The translations under genes were made by a program, and so were the position numbers. Below, piece after piece: positions 27,368 through 35,258 of a DNA stretch of 64,000 nucleotides. The DNA is taken from NCBI RefSeq assembly GCF_002902085.1, contig NZ_PPQR01000002.1, positions 34,606 to 98,605 of the forward strand. The letters are read 5' to 3'. The notes under the pieces are model-generated. The model was not told the origin of the DNA, searched no databases, and saw only the letters and a list, made by a program, of their open reading frames with translations. Origin of the DNA: Staphylococcus simiae. Lineage in GTDB: Bacteria > Bacillota > Bacilli > Staphylococcales > Staphylococcaceae. Within the stretch, counting starts at the first letter, position 1. Each line of letters starts with the position of its first letter.

Positions 27368-27574
27368 ATGTATAGCGACTCCTTATCAATTTTTTATACT
27401 TGAATGATAACATATAAATTATATTTATCATATTTAATGTAAAACTTTATAATTAAAAGTAGTTTATTTAAATTAAATAATTGAAATCATCAATAAAAAT
27501 AACATGAAGGTATTTTATTAATTTAATTATAATGTTATGCTTACGATAACTTATAAGAAGGAGATGCTTAAAAC

Positions 27575-28201
27575 ATGGAAGAGTCAAAATTACCTTTTGT
27601 CGAACATTTTTACAAATTACGTACGCAACCAAAATGGTTAATTAAACTAATTTCACTATTCATTATTGGTATTATTTCTGGTTTTGTAGCATATAAAGCT
27701 ATTCCTATGGATAGTATACCTAAAATAGAAGGCGTTTCTAGTGATCAACAACAATCAATATATATGATGTCGACGATTGTTGGTGGTGCCTTTGGTACTG
27801 TTTTTAGTGCCATTATTGTCTTTGTTATTTTCTTAGTAATGTCAAAAATTCTAAAATCTGATGTTGGTGCACTAAGTTTATTCTCTGCGGCATTTTCATA
27901 CTCCATCATTATTGCTATTTATGGTTTAATTGTTAATTTGATTACTTTAGTTGCAGGTATTAATCCACTTGACACTAGAATAGATAGCTTAAATATTTTT
28001 AGTAAAGGCAATGTATTATTATCCACTATCAATCTAGAAGTGATATTGAAAGCATTGTTAACAGGCATTGTATATTTTGCAACAAGTCGTTTATCTAAAC
28101 GTACATCTATCATTTTAGCCATTGTTGCTTTAATTTTATTAATTATTACAGGTATGACAGGTTCTTCGATGTCACAAGGCATGCAAGGTATGGCTAACTA
28201 A
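27575..28201 (+). CDS. Yip1-family membrane protein (YknW-like)
   Basis: A 208-residue protein with five hydrophobic segments and a Gly/Met-rich C-terminus (MTGSSMSQGMQGMAN). Its size, Yip1-like arrangement and position next to YknXYZ homologues suggest it is the YknW counterpart, which in B. subtilis associates with the YknXYZ transporter. Unlike B. subtilis, where yknWXYZ is one operon, this gene is transcribed divergently from the other three across a 207-base AT-rich spacer. GAAGGAG precedes the ATG. Confidence 0.75.
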   Translation: MEESKLPFVEHFYKLRTQPKWLIKLISLFIIGIISGFVAYKAIPMDSIPKIEGVSSDQQQSIYMMSTIVGGAFGTVFSAIIVFVIFLVMSKILKSDVGALSLFSAAFSYSIIIAIYGLIVNLITLVAGINPLDTRIDSLNIFSKGNVLLSTINLEVILKALLTGIVYFATSRLSKRTSIILAIVALILLIITGMTGSSMSQGMQGMAN

Positions 28202-28225
28202 TTATTGTAGCCACTTTGAATATAT

Positions 28226-28305
28226 AGACAGCAATTGTTAAGTCGTTTGATTTAATGATAGTTTATTGTATCTATCATAACGACTCGATGATTGCTGTCT
28301 TTTTA
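28226..28305 (+). terminator. long hairpin terminator after the yknW-like gene
   Basis: The outer stem AGACAGCAAT / ATTGCTGTCT and inner stem AAGTCGTT / AACGACT enclose a loop of about 35 bases, followed by TTTTTAT. Confidence 0.8.
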
Positions 28306-28536
28306 TTTATGATAGAAAGTAAGATGTTATGAGTATACTACTCAATAGGTCTTAGCACCTACTTTATCGCGTAGTTTGTGAATTCTTCTAAGACACCCTC
28401 TAGACATCCTACGTTCACTGTTAATTAAAAATAATTTTAAATCTAATAAAGATTAATTTCATTGTGATTGTAATTTTAATTTTTTGGGTAATTAAATATT
28501 ACATAACTTTTTTAATTGAAGGAGTGTAATTTAATA
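28306..28536. other. AT-rich spacer before the amidohydrolase gene
   Basis: With the preceding terminator this makes a gap of about 335 bases between genes. I see no ORF or convincing repeat; it presumably holds the promoter of the amidohydrolase gene, which I cannot pinpoint. Confidence 0.4.
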
Positions 28537-29496
28537 ATGACTAAAATAATCGACACACATGCACATTTATGGAACGAAGATTACCTAGATAAACTAGGTA
28601 AATTAGGAAGTAAAGGGACTGAAGTCGCTAAAGGAATTAACCAATCTGCGTCTAAAGAAGATTTAAATAAACGTTTTAAAGATATGGATGATAGTGGTGT
28701 TGATATGCAAATTCTTTCAGCTACGCCGCAATCACCACAATGGGGCACAAAAGAAGAGGCACATCAGTGTGCTAATGATATTAATGATTTATATCGTTCT
28801 TTAGTACAACAATATCCAGACCGCTTCTTAGCATACGGTGCTGTATCGTTACCATATGTAGATCAAGCTATTGAAGAGGCTAAGACATTATTACAACAAG
28901 AAGAATTTGTAGGTATTGCTATTCCAACTATTGTTAAAGATAAAGTATCTATTGCTGACAAACAATTCGAACCATTCTTTGAAGCTATCAATGACTTACA
29001 CGGTACATTATATATACATCCAACTGGTTGCGGTGCGCAAAGCCCACTTGTCAATGATTATACTTTAGAATGGGTCATTGGTGCGCCTTTAGAATCAACA
29101 TTTATCACTTTACATCTTTTAAAAAATAATATTCCTCAGCAATACCCAAATATTAAATTCCATATTTCACATCTTGGAGGTGCTTTACCATTCTTTATGA
29201 CTCGTATTAAGGATAATTATGAAGATTGGAATGCCTTTGATAGTGATCCATGGGAAATTTTAAACAAGCAATTTGTTTATGATACAGCAAATTTCCACGA
29301 ACCATCATTAATCAATTCTGTGGAAACATTTGGTGCAGATAAATTTATGATGGGGTCAGACTTCCCTTATTTCCAAGATGAAAAATATAAACGTAGCGTT
29401 GACTACATTAAAAATAGTCGTTTAGATCAAGCTGATATTGATGGCATACTTAGTGGTAATGCTATTAAGTTTTTCAATATTAATCACAAACATTAG
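28537..29496 (+). CDS. Amidohydrolase-family metal enzyme (ACMSD-like group)
   Basis: A 319-residue TIM-barrel hydrolase or decarboxylase of the amidohydrolase 2 type. Metal-site features are the N-terminal DTHAHLW, the His in IHPTG, HISHLGGALPFF and the Asp in MMGSDFPYF. This arrangement is shared by ACMSD, gamma-resorcylate decarboxylase and related lactone hydrolases, so the reaction could be decarboxylation or hydrolysis of an aromatic-derived acid. GAAGGAGTG lies before the ATG at 28537. No pathway partners are adjacent. Confidence 0.82.
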   Translation: MTKIIDTHAHLWNEDYLDKLGKLGSKGTEVAKGINQSASKEDLNKRFKDMDDSGVDMQILSATPQSPQWGTKEEAHQCANDINDLYRSLVQQYPDRFLAYGAVSLPYVDQAIEEAKTLLQQEEFVGIAIPTIVKDKVSIADKQFEPFFEAINDLHGTLYIHPTGCGAQSPLVNDYTLEWVIGAPLESTFITLHLLKNNIPQQYPNIKFHISHLGGALPFFMTRIKDNYEDWNAFDSDPWEILNKQFVYDTANFHEPSLINSVETFGADKFMMGSDFPYFQDEKYKRSVDYIKNSRLDQADIDGILSGNAIKFFNINHKH

Positions 29497-29999
29497 TTAT
29501 TATATCGAAGTGTGAGTGGAACAGAGTTAAAATATCAGTCTCTCTAAACATTAGAAAGGTTCTCTATTTTTCAGGACTGATGAATAAAAAGTGAATAGTT
29601 TAAAATATAAATTATTTTGAAGCCGAGACTCCTGAGGGACCGGGCCCCAACATAGAAAAATTCTATAAATAGAATTTTTACTGTAAAGTGCAAGTTGAGG
29701 AAGCAGTGCTAGTCGAAGACCGGGGCCCCAACACAGAGAAACTGATTTAATCAGTTTCTACAAGTATTGCCAGTTGGGGTAGGCTGAGACAGCACCCTTG
29801 GAAGGGACCCAACACAGAAAAACTGGTTATCCAGTTTTTTCATGCAATGCAGGTTGGGCATAGCGAGGCTTAAAAAATAATTATGTATCAGTCCAATTTG
29901 GGAGAGAACCATTAGAAAAAAGCTATTCTAGCATAACAAAGCACTATAAAAGGCTATATGACTCAGTATAATAAACGTTACTGTAGTCGTATAGCCTTT
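29497..29999. other. repeat-filled spacer
   Basis: The spacer of about 500 bases is occupied mainly by the family-2 element at 29557-29910 and the tetR terminator. A short stretch AGTGTGAGTGGAACAGAG at about 29508 resembles the family-1 end but is too short to call. Confidence 0.7.
29557..29910. repeat. family-2 element with three STAR-like hairpin units, second large copy
   Basis: The flanks are almost identical to the copy at 11553-11865. The core differs and holds three units: GGGCCCCAACATAGAAAAA.., GGGGCCCCAACACAGAGAAA.. and GGGACCCAACACAGAAAAAC... Within each, A/T-rich arms pair (for example GAAACTG / CAGTTTC and AAAACTGG / CCAGTTTT). The arm sequences differ between units while pairing is kept. 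Confidence 0.78.
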
Positions 30000-30000
30000 T
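29947..30000 (-). terminator. terminator of the DUF3147-tetR operon
   Basis: AAAAGGCTATATGACT / AGTCGTATAGCCTTTT with an additional inner arm lies immediately beyond the tetR stop on the minus strand. Confidence 0.85.
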
Positions 30001-30542
30001 TAAATCATATCAAATGCTGTCATAATTTTCGTTAAAATGTTACGAATATATCGTTCATCAAGTACGTGGGGTTTAATCAAAATATTAAAGTAAATTGGTG
30101 AAAATATTAAATCTATAAACATGTCTTGTTCTGCTACTATGACATACGGACTTATAATTTCTTTTATTTTTTGTCTATTAATTTCAAAATATTGTTGTAA
30201 GAACAGCGTCTTAGCATCGGTCTGTCGTTCACTAATTAGTATTTCTAGTACTGCTCTCCCTACATGTGTTTTATAAATTGACATTACTTTAATAATAAAG
30301 CTATACAAATCATCAAATACATCGTCATGTTTTGGATCAATTAACTCAAGTTGATCCACAAACATACTCATAATAATAGCGTATTTATCTGACCATCGTC
30401 GATATATTGTTGCCTTAGAAATCCCTGTATTATCAGCTATTTCATCAATGGTAATTGCTGATAATGGCTTCGTATTTAATAATTTATCTATTTCTAAATA
30501 TATTTTATGATTTACTGTTGGATCTTTCGGTCTTCCAGCCAT
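30000..30542 (-). CDS. TetR-family regulator
   Basis: A 180-residue TetR protein starting MAGRPKDPTVNHKIYLEID, with helix-turn-helix ITIDEIADNTGISKATIYRRWSDKYA. The ATG at 30542 has GGTGGAGA upstream and lies inside the preceding DUF3147 gene, giving an overlap of 38 bases, so it is translationally coupled. It is the last gene of a three-gene operon whose promoter carries a perfect 32-bp palindrome, the probable autoregulatory operator. The longer frame from 30599 has no family similarity. Confidence 0.88.
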   Translation of the reverse strand: MAGRPKDPTVNHKIYLEIDKLLNTKPLSAITIDEIADNTGISKATIYRRWSDKYAIIMSMFVDQLELIDPKHDDVFDDLYSFIIKVMSIYKTHVGRAVLEILISERQTDAKTLFLQQYFEINRQKIKEIISPYVIVAEQDMFIDLIFSPIYFNILIKPHVLDERYIRNILTKIMTAFDMI

Positions 30543-30903
30543 ATTTCTCCACCCTTTTATGTGTAATAAACTCAACAATTTCAAATATAATAACTGCACT
30601 TACAAACCATGATATAAATCCAACAACGATACTTATTAACCACATATGAGTTACATTTAACATTAACCATGTTATCAAAATACTGATTAGTACACCAGTC
30701 ATACCAAATACCGCACCACGACTCACATGCATTGCTATTTTATCTCCATATTGCATACCAGTAATAAACATGGAAACTAAAAATACTGCAGGAAATGTTG
30801 CGAATATACCGCCAAATTCTTTCCATGGTAATACTACGGATACAATGTAACTTAATAATACTGCAAATCCACCCACTAAAAATTTAATTGCCACTAATTT
30901 CAT
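30505..30903 (-). CDS. DUF3147-family small membrane protein, second copy
   Basis: A 132-residue protein with four hydrophobic spans. It begins MKLVAIKFLVGGFAVLLSYI and has GGIFATFPAVFLVSMFITG, mirroring the gene upstream (GGFAVALAS, GGIIATMPAVFLAAVIAL). The two are therefore paralogues, perhaps forming a heteromeric pore or transporter. TTGGAGG precedes the ATG at 30903. Its last codons overlap the tetR gene by 38 bases in another frame. Function is unknown. Confidence 0.75.
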   Translation of the reverse strand: MKLVAIKFLVGGFAVLLSYIVSVVLPWKEFGGIFATFPAVFLVSMFITGMQYGDKIAMHVSRGAVFGMTGVLISILITWLMLNVTHMWLISIVVGFISWFVSAVIIFEIVEFITHKRVEKYGWKTERSNSKS

Positions 30904-30969
30904 TTTATAAATCCTCCAATTATTGATATATTTCATATTTTTGTCATCTATAAAGATATAGTTATTAAG

Positions 30970-31323
30970 TTATAAATGGCGTACAGTAAATATAACTAGA
31001 GAAACAATGAACCAACACACTAAAGTAAATACTGTTCCACGCTTATAACCTTTATGTTTAATATAAATGGAAGTTAAAAATACTGTGACAATACATGATA
31101 TGATACCAACTATAGCACCAATACTTAGGCTCATCGACATGTTTATGAGCTCTGAACCTCTGTGATCAATAGCTAATGCAATGACAGCAGCTAAGAAGAC
31201 TGCAGGCATCGTTGCAATAATACCGCCTAATTTACCTCCAACCTTGTCTGCCATAATTGATGCTAATGCAACTGCAAAACCACCAATAATAAAATGAAGT
31301 ATTGCACTTGAAATTGAAAACAT
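30970..31323 (-). CDS. DUF3147-family small membrane protein, first copy
   Basis: A 117-residue, four-span membrane protein: IGGFAVALASIMADKVGG, GGIIATMPAVFLAAVIALAI, LSIGAIVGIISCIVTVFLTSIY and FTLVCWFIVSLVIF. AAGAAGGT lies before the ATG. It is the first gene of the DUF3147-DUF3147-tetR operon and lies directly downstream of the 32-bp palindrome. The size and tandem pairing recall small multidrug or anion exporters that work as pairs, but no SMR signature is present, so this is only an analogy. Confidence 0.75.
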   Translation of the reverse strand: MFSISSAILHFIIGGFAVALASIMADKVGGKLGGIIATMPAVFLAAVIALAIDHRGSELINMSMSLSIGAIVGIISCIVTVFLTSIYIKHKGYKRGTVFTLVCWFIVSLVIFTVRHL

Positions 31324-31348
31324 ATTAATCTGACCTTCTTTTTTAGAT

Positions 31349-31380
31349 TATTACTAAACGAAACGTTTCGTTTAGTAATA
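31349..31380 (-). promoter_or_regulatory. perfect 32-bp palindromic operator upstream of the DUF3147-tetR operon
   Basis: All 32 bases are self-complementary, centred on GAAACGTTTC, with outer arms TATTACTAAAC / GTTTAGTAATA. Reading leftwards, a promoter TTTACA - 17 bases - TACACT lies immediately upstream, so the operator covers the transcription start. This suits a TetR dimer, most likely the product of the third gene in this operon. Confidence 0.75.
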
Positions 31381-31745
31381 GTGTAAATCTTATTTTTAGC
31401 TATGTAAAGACAATTAAACTATTATACAGAAACGAATCATTATCTAGCACTTTCTATGCTACTTACATGTTTCACGTAAAACAATATGCTTAGCCAAGTA
31501 TGATTGAAGAGTCAGTTATCAGGTTAATGACGACTGTCAACGAGTCATTTAACCATGTATTGTTTGAAATAATTGAAGCAACACCGTCAATCTAAGAGAA
31601 CTCTTACTAAAACGAGTTAGCTGCAGCAGTATTGCGGATATTTAATTAACAATGAATTAACATTCAAATCTTAATCCAAAAGATCTTAGTCATCTGCTTT
31701 GCCAATAATATATCAATGAGCAATATGCACTTTACTTTCTATCTA
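31381..31745. other. spacer between the DUF3147 operon and the intron
   Basis: No ORF is visible. It contains the promoter of the operon to its left, the parS-like site at 31468-31483 and then featureless AT-rich sequence up to the intron 3' end. Confidence 0.5.
31468..31483. promoter_or_regulatory. parS-like site
   Basis: TGTTTCACGTAAAACA differs at one base (A for G at position 11) from the palindromic ParB/Spo0J site TGTTTCACGTGAAACA. It lies about 8.6 kb from dnaA on the origin-proximal left arm, where parS sites cluster in Firmicutes. Confidence 0.65.
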
Positions 31746-33611
31746 ATCGAGTAGGAGGATAACCATTATTTGATTATCCGTCCTCTCACACCACCGAGCG
31801 TACGGTTCCGTACTCGGCGGTTCAATATCTTGCGTAAGCCGCCTCTGCGAGTTGGGTTAATGATTTCAAACCCCACTTGTAGAGCCATTTTGTTGTAAGT
31901 GCACGATGAACCTCATGCGTTGATGATAATCGCCAGTATTTCTTTCTTGAATTGGCAATTTTCATTGCACTATTATGGTCAAGTCCATACTTGCGTAACA
32001 TCTTATATTTGGTTTTTATTTTCTTCCATCTTTTTAATATCAGTTGCCTAATGCGATGATGTAGCCAAGACTCTATGTCGGTAATAAATCCATTTATAAA
32101 ACCTTTGCCAAAATAGTTAATCCAACCTGTTGTGACTTGATTAATTTCTGTTATAATTTGTTGGAAGGTTCCTGGTCTACTTCGTCTAGTTATCCACTTT
32201 AAGTTGCGTTTTAAATTTCTTTTTGCTTCCATAGTGGGTCTGAAACGACAAGTGCCATTTACTTTGATCATTAGACAACTCAAGACTTTAAACGGGTTGG
32301 TGAACCTACCTTACTTTTGTCTGTATTGACTTCAAGTTTCAGTTCTTTTTCAATGAATGTAGTTACACTATTCATGACACGTTCACCTGCTCGTTTTGTA
32401 CGTACAAAGATGACGAAGTCATCTGCATATCTGACAAAACGGTGTCCACGTTGTTCCAGTTCTCTATCCAGTTCATGTAGATAGATATTACAGAGTAGTG
32501 GTGATATTACACCACCTTGAGGTGCACCTATCTTTCTTTCTGCGACTTCGCCAGATAGGTCAATGGCACCGACTTGTAAACTTCTACGGATAAATGTTGA
32601 GACTGCTTTATCTGAGATATGTCGTTCAAACAAATACATGAGTTTGTCATGATTAAGTTTGTCGAAACATTGTTTCAAATCACAGTCTACGGCAACCTTA
32701 TAGCCTTCTTCATAGTAAGTAGCACATGCTTTAAGTGCAGTGCCTGTACTATGATTGGGTCTAAAACCATGGCTATGTTTGGAGAAAGTACGGTCAATAC
32801 TAGGTTCAATGACTTGTTTAATTGCTTGTTGTATCACTCTGTCTCTTGCGACAGGGATACCTAGTACGCGCTTTTTCCCATTTGATTTGGGTATTTCGAC
32901 TTTCCTTACTGCTTGTGGCTTGTACGTGCCATCAAGCAGTTTTTGTTTTATTTGTGGAAAGTATTGTGCGAAATGTGCAGGCAATTCACTGACTTTCATG
33001 CCATCGATACCAGGTGCACCGTTATTTTTCTTCACTTTCTTGATTGCTTTTTGTATATTATTGTCTCTTACAACAAGCTCCATCGTAGATGGAGACTCAC
33101 GATACATTTCTTTCATTTCACCTAAGATTTACTATACGCACTCATATATCCTTTTTCGTTCCACTACTTATCTTTCTATGAGTTGCCAATCAGTGATTGT
33201 ATTCTGTACGTCGTAAATCTCTAACCTCCACTCTTTACTTTGTATGAATATTGTTCAGTCCTTCGGTACATTTTCCCTACTATGACGTCTGCTGACTTCT
33301 CATTATTCGTTGTTACTACGATTGTTTAATCGCTAATGAGACCTCCCCGGGTAAGATGCAACCACTTTCCACTCATACCACCGCATCATTTACTATATAA
33401 AACTTGGGTAGTATCGGACTTTATCTTGTTTTGCAGATTTATCCATTTTATATAGCCTTATATGATATTTCTGTTCGTCAGTGCGAGTGTTTGTGTCCGA
33501 CTTCCTTCAGATTCCACTTCACAATGGACACCCTTGTCTTTCACTAACAGTTCCTACTACCAAGCCTGTAACGGACTTTCACCGTCAAGTTGTTGCTCAT
33601 GCCGGGCGCAC
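31746..33611 (-). mobile_element. Group II intron, bacterial class C
   Basis: Reading leftwards, the 5' end GTGCGCCCGGC (from 33611) matches the GUGCG start of group II introns, and about 490 bases of structured RNA precede the reverse transcriptase ORF. After the ORF come domain V (about 31788-31823, ACCGCCGAG...CTCGGTGG) and a domain VI hairpin (GGATAATC...GGTTATCC), ending near CTACTCGAT at 31746. Insertion directly after the U-run of the noc terminator, and an IEP without an HNH domain, are hallmarks of class C introns. Ends are placed by motif and may be off by a few bases. Confidence 0.85.
31822..33116 (-). pseudogene. ltrA: Group II intron reverse transcriptase/maturase, split by a -1 frame change
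   Basis: The first part (33116 to 32280, 278 residues) carries the reverse transcriptase with HGFRPNHSTGTALKA, APQGGVISPLLCNIYL and the catalytic RYADDFVIF. The second part (32283 to 31822) carries the maturase domain (RPTMEAKRNLKRNLKWITRRSRPGTF...GWINYFGKGF) and no endonuclease domain. They are in different frames: the first reads ..TRLKS-stop where relatives read TRLKFLSCLM. One missing T explains this. The frame change lies at TTTAAAG (32292-32286), a canonical -1 slippery heptamer in the correct phase, so either a disabling deletion or programmed frameshifting is possible. Confidence 0.85.
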
Positions 33612-33652
33612 AAAAAAGTGATATAGAAGCAGATTAACTTCCATATCACTTT
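33612..33652 (-). terminator. terminator after noc, target of the intron
   Basis: The stem formed by ACTTCCATATCACTTT and AAAGTGATATAGAAG, with one or two mismatches, is followed leftwards by a T run. The intron 5' end starts at the next base. Confidence 0.8.
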
Positions 33653-33656
33653 ATCA

Positions 33657-34496
33657 TTAGCGTTTATAAATACGTATTTTAATTTCGTAGTAATCTTCAT
33701 GATCTTTATCTTTATGTTCAACATGTAAACCTGATTGTTGTATAGCTTCTATACTTTTTCCAACTTCGTCTCTTGCTTGAGTAACATCTTGCGCAAATTG
33801 TAAGTTTTGAGCCTTAACTTTCTCAGGTCCAGTTTTTTGACGAACTCTATCTTCAGTTTGTTTAACATTTAACTTTTGAGCAATCACTTGTTCAATTAAT
33901 GGTTCTTGTTCTTCTTCAGGCAAAGAAAGAACAGCTCTAGCATGTCGTTCTGTTATTTTACCTTCACGCAATCGTAATAAGACATTGGGTGCCAATTTTA
34001 GTAAACGCAATTTATTAGCGATAAAACTTTGGCTTTTCCCTAAACTTTTAGCTAACTCGCTTTGTGTGGTATCCCCAATTTCTAATAATTTTTTATAAGC
34101 TTCTGCTTCTTCAACTACTGATAAGTTTTCTCTTTGAATATTTTCGATTAAAGCAACTACAGCTGTTTCTTCATCATCCATATCACGAATAATAACATCA
34201 GCTTGAGGTAAGTTTAATGATTGCATTGCTCTAAAACGGCGTTCTCCAGCAATAATTTCATACATATCCTCTTCTATCGGTCTTACTACTATGGGTTGTA
34301 GCAATCCATGTTCATGTATAGATTCAGCAAGTTCTTTTATTTTATTCGGTTCAAATACTTGTCTTGGTTGATAACGATTGGGAACGATACGCTCAATTTG
34401 AATGGATTCAACATTGCTGCTGCGATCTTCTTCTATTTGTCCAATGATGTCATCTTTGTTTTTTAAACCAAATAATTTTGAAAAAGGTTTTTTCAT
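33657..34496 (-). CDS. noc: Nucleoid occlusion protein Noc (ParB family)
   Basis: Noc binds specific chromosomal sites and the membrane to keep FtsZ division away from the nucleoid. The 279 residues begin MKKPFSKLFGLKNKDD, the short amphipathic membrane-targeting helix typical of Noc. They continue with the ParB/CTPase part (IVPNRYQPRQVF, GLLQPIVVRP, IIAGERRFRAMQSL, ENIQRENLSVVEEA), a helix-turn-helix (TQSELAKSLGKSQSFIANKLRL) and a C-terminal dimer domain. It lies directly downstream of rsmG, the Noc position in B. subtilis and S. aureus, although many annotations call it ParB/Spo0J. Confidence 0.85.
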   Translation of the reverse strand: MKKPFSKLFGLKNKDDIIGQIEEDRSSNVESIQIERIVPNRYQPRQVFEPNKIKELAESIHEHGLLQPIVVRPIEEDMYEIIAGERRFRAMQSLNLPQADVIIRDMDDEETAVVALIENIQRENLSVVEEAEAYKKLLEIGDTTQSELAKSLGKSQSFIANKLRLLKLAPNVLLRLREGKITERHARAVLSLPEEEQEPLIEQVIAQKLNVKQTEDRVRQKTGPEKVKAQNLQFAQDVTQARDEVGKSIEAIQQSGLHVEHKDKDHEDYYEIKIRIYKR

Positions 34497-34538
34497 TATC
34501 CATTCGCTCCTTTTAAATTAGTTGTAAAGGATTATGTG

Positions 34539-35258
34539 TTATTTTTCAAGTAAAGGAGTTTTATTTGGCGTACCTGGTTTTCTTGGATACTTTTTAGGTG
34601 TTTGTCTTTGTTTATTAATAACAAACATTTGTCTTTCTCCAGCATCCTCTGGCAATTCAAATGTATAGGTTTCCTCTACATTTCCACCTAAAACATGAAT
34701 TGCAAACTGGGCTTCTTCGAGTTCTTCTTCACCTTTTGATGATTTTAAAGCAATAAATTGTCCACCCTTTTTGACAAGTGGTATACATAATTCACTCAAC
34801 ACTGATAAACGAGCAACAGCTCTAGCAGTCACAACATCATAAGACTCCCTGTAGACTCCCTTACCAAAAGTTTCAGCTCGATCATGTATAAAGCTTACAT
34901 TTTGAAGACCTAATTCAGCTGCTAAATGATTTAAAAATTGAATGCGTTTATTTAATGAATCTACAATAGTTACTTTAAGCTGAGGAAAAATAATTTTTAA
35001 TGGAATACTAGGAAACCCTGCGCCAGCACCAACATCACAAACAGTGATTTCTCGATTGAAATCATAGTAAAAACTTGGTGTGATCGAATCATAAAAATGC
35101 TTCAAGTACACATCATGTTCGTCTGTAATACTAGTTAAGTTCATTTTGTCATTCCATTCAACAAGTAACGCATAGTAGGTTTGAAACTGCTCTTTTTGAG
35201 TTGCTGTTAATTCAATACCATGATTTTTTAACTTTTCAGCTAGCCATTCTACTGTCAT
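34539..35258 (-). CDS. rsmG: 16S rRNA (guanine(527)-N7)-methyltransferase RsmG
   Basis: This enzyme methylates N7 of G527 in 16S rRNA; loss gives low-level streptomycin resistance. The 239 residues include a SAM-binding Rossmann motif ([17 protein letters not shown]), [15 protein letters not shown] and [14 protein letters not shown], all typical of RsmG. The C-terminus is basic ([16 protein letters not shown]). It overlaps mnmG by four bases and precedes noc by 42 bases, all in one leftward operon. Relatives are older-named gidB. Confidence 0.95.
   Translation of the reverse strand: MTVEWLAEKLKNHGIELTATQKEQFQTYYALLVEWNDKMNLTSITDEHDVYLKHFYDSITPSFYYDFNREITVCDVGAGAGFPSIPLKIIFPQLKVTIVDSLNKRIQFLNHLAAELGLQNVSFIHDRAETFGKGVYRESYDVVTARAVARLSVLSELCIPLVKKGGQFIALKSSKGEEELEEAQFAIHVLGGNVEETYTFELPEDAGERQMFVINKQRQTPKKYPRKPGTPNKTPLLEK

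Noticed and set aside
29505..29530. Possible seventh family-1 element after the amidohydrolase gene
   Set aside because: Only about 18 bases resemble the element end; none of the other landmarks follow.
32755..33216. Plus-strand open frame of 153 codons across the intron reverse transcriptase
   Set aside because: It is the complement of the reverse transcriptase coding region and intron RNA; its cysteine-rich composition is a shadow effect.
33340..33360. A CCCGGG-containing stretch considered as a Noc-binding site
   Set aside because: It lies inside the intron RNA and lacks the ATTT/AAAT flanks of the known Noc site; no good Noc-binding site was found in the window by eye.
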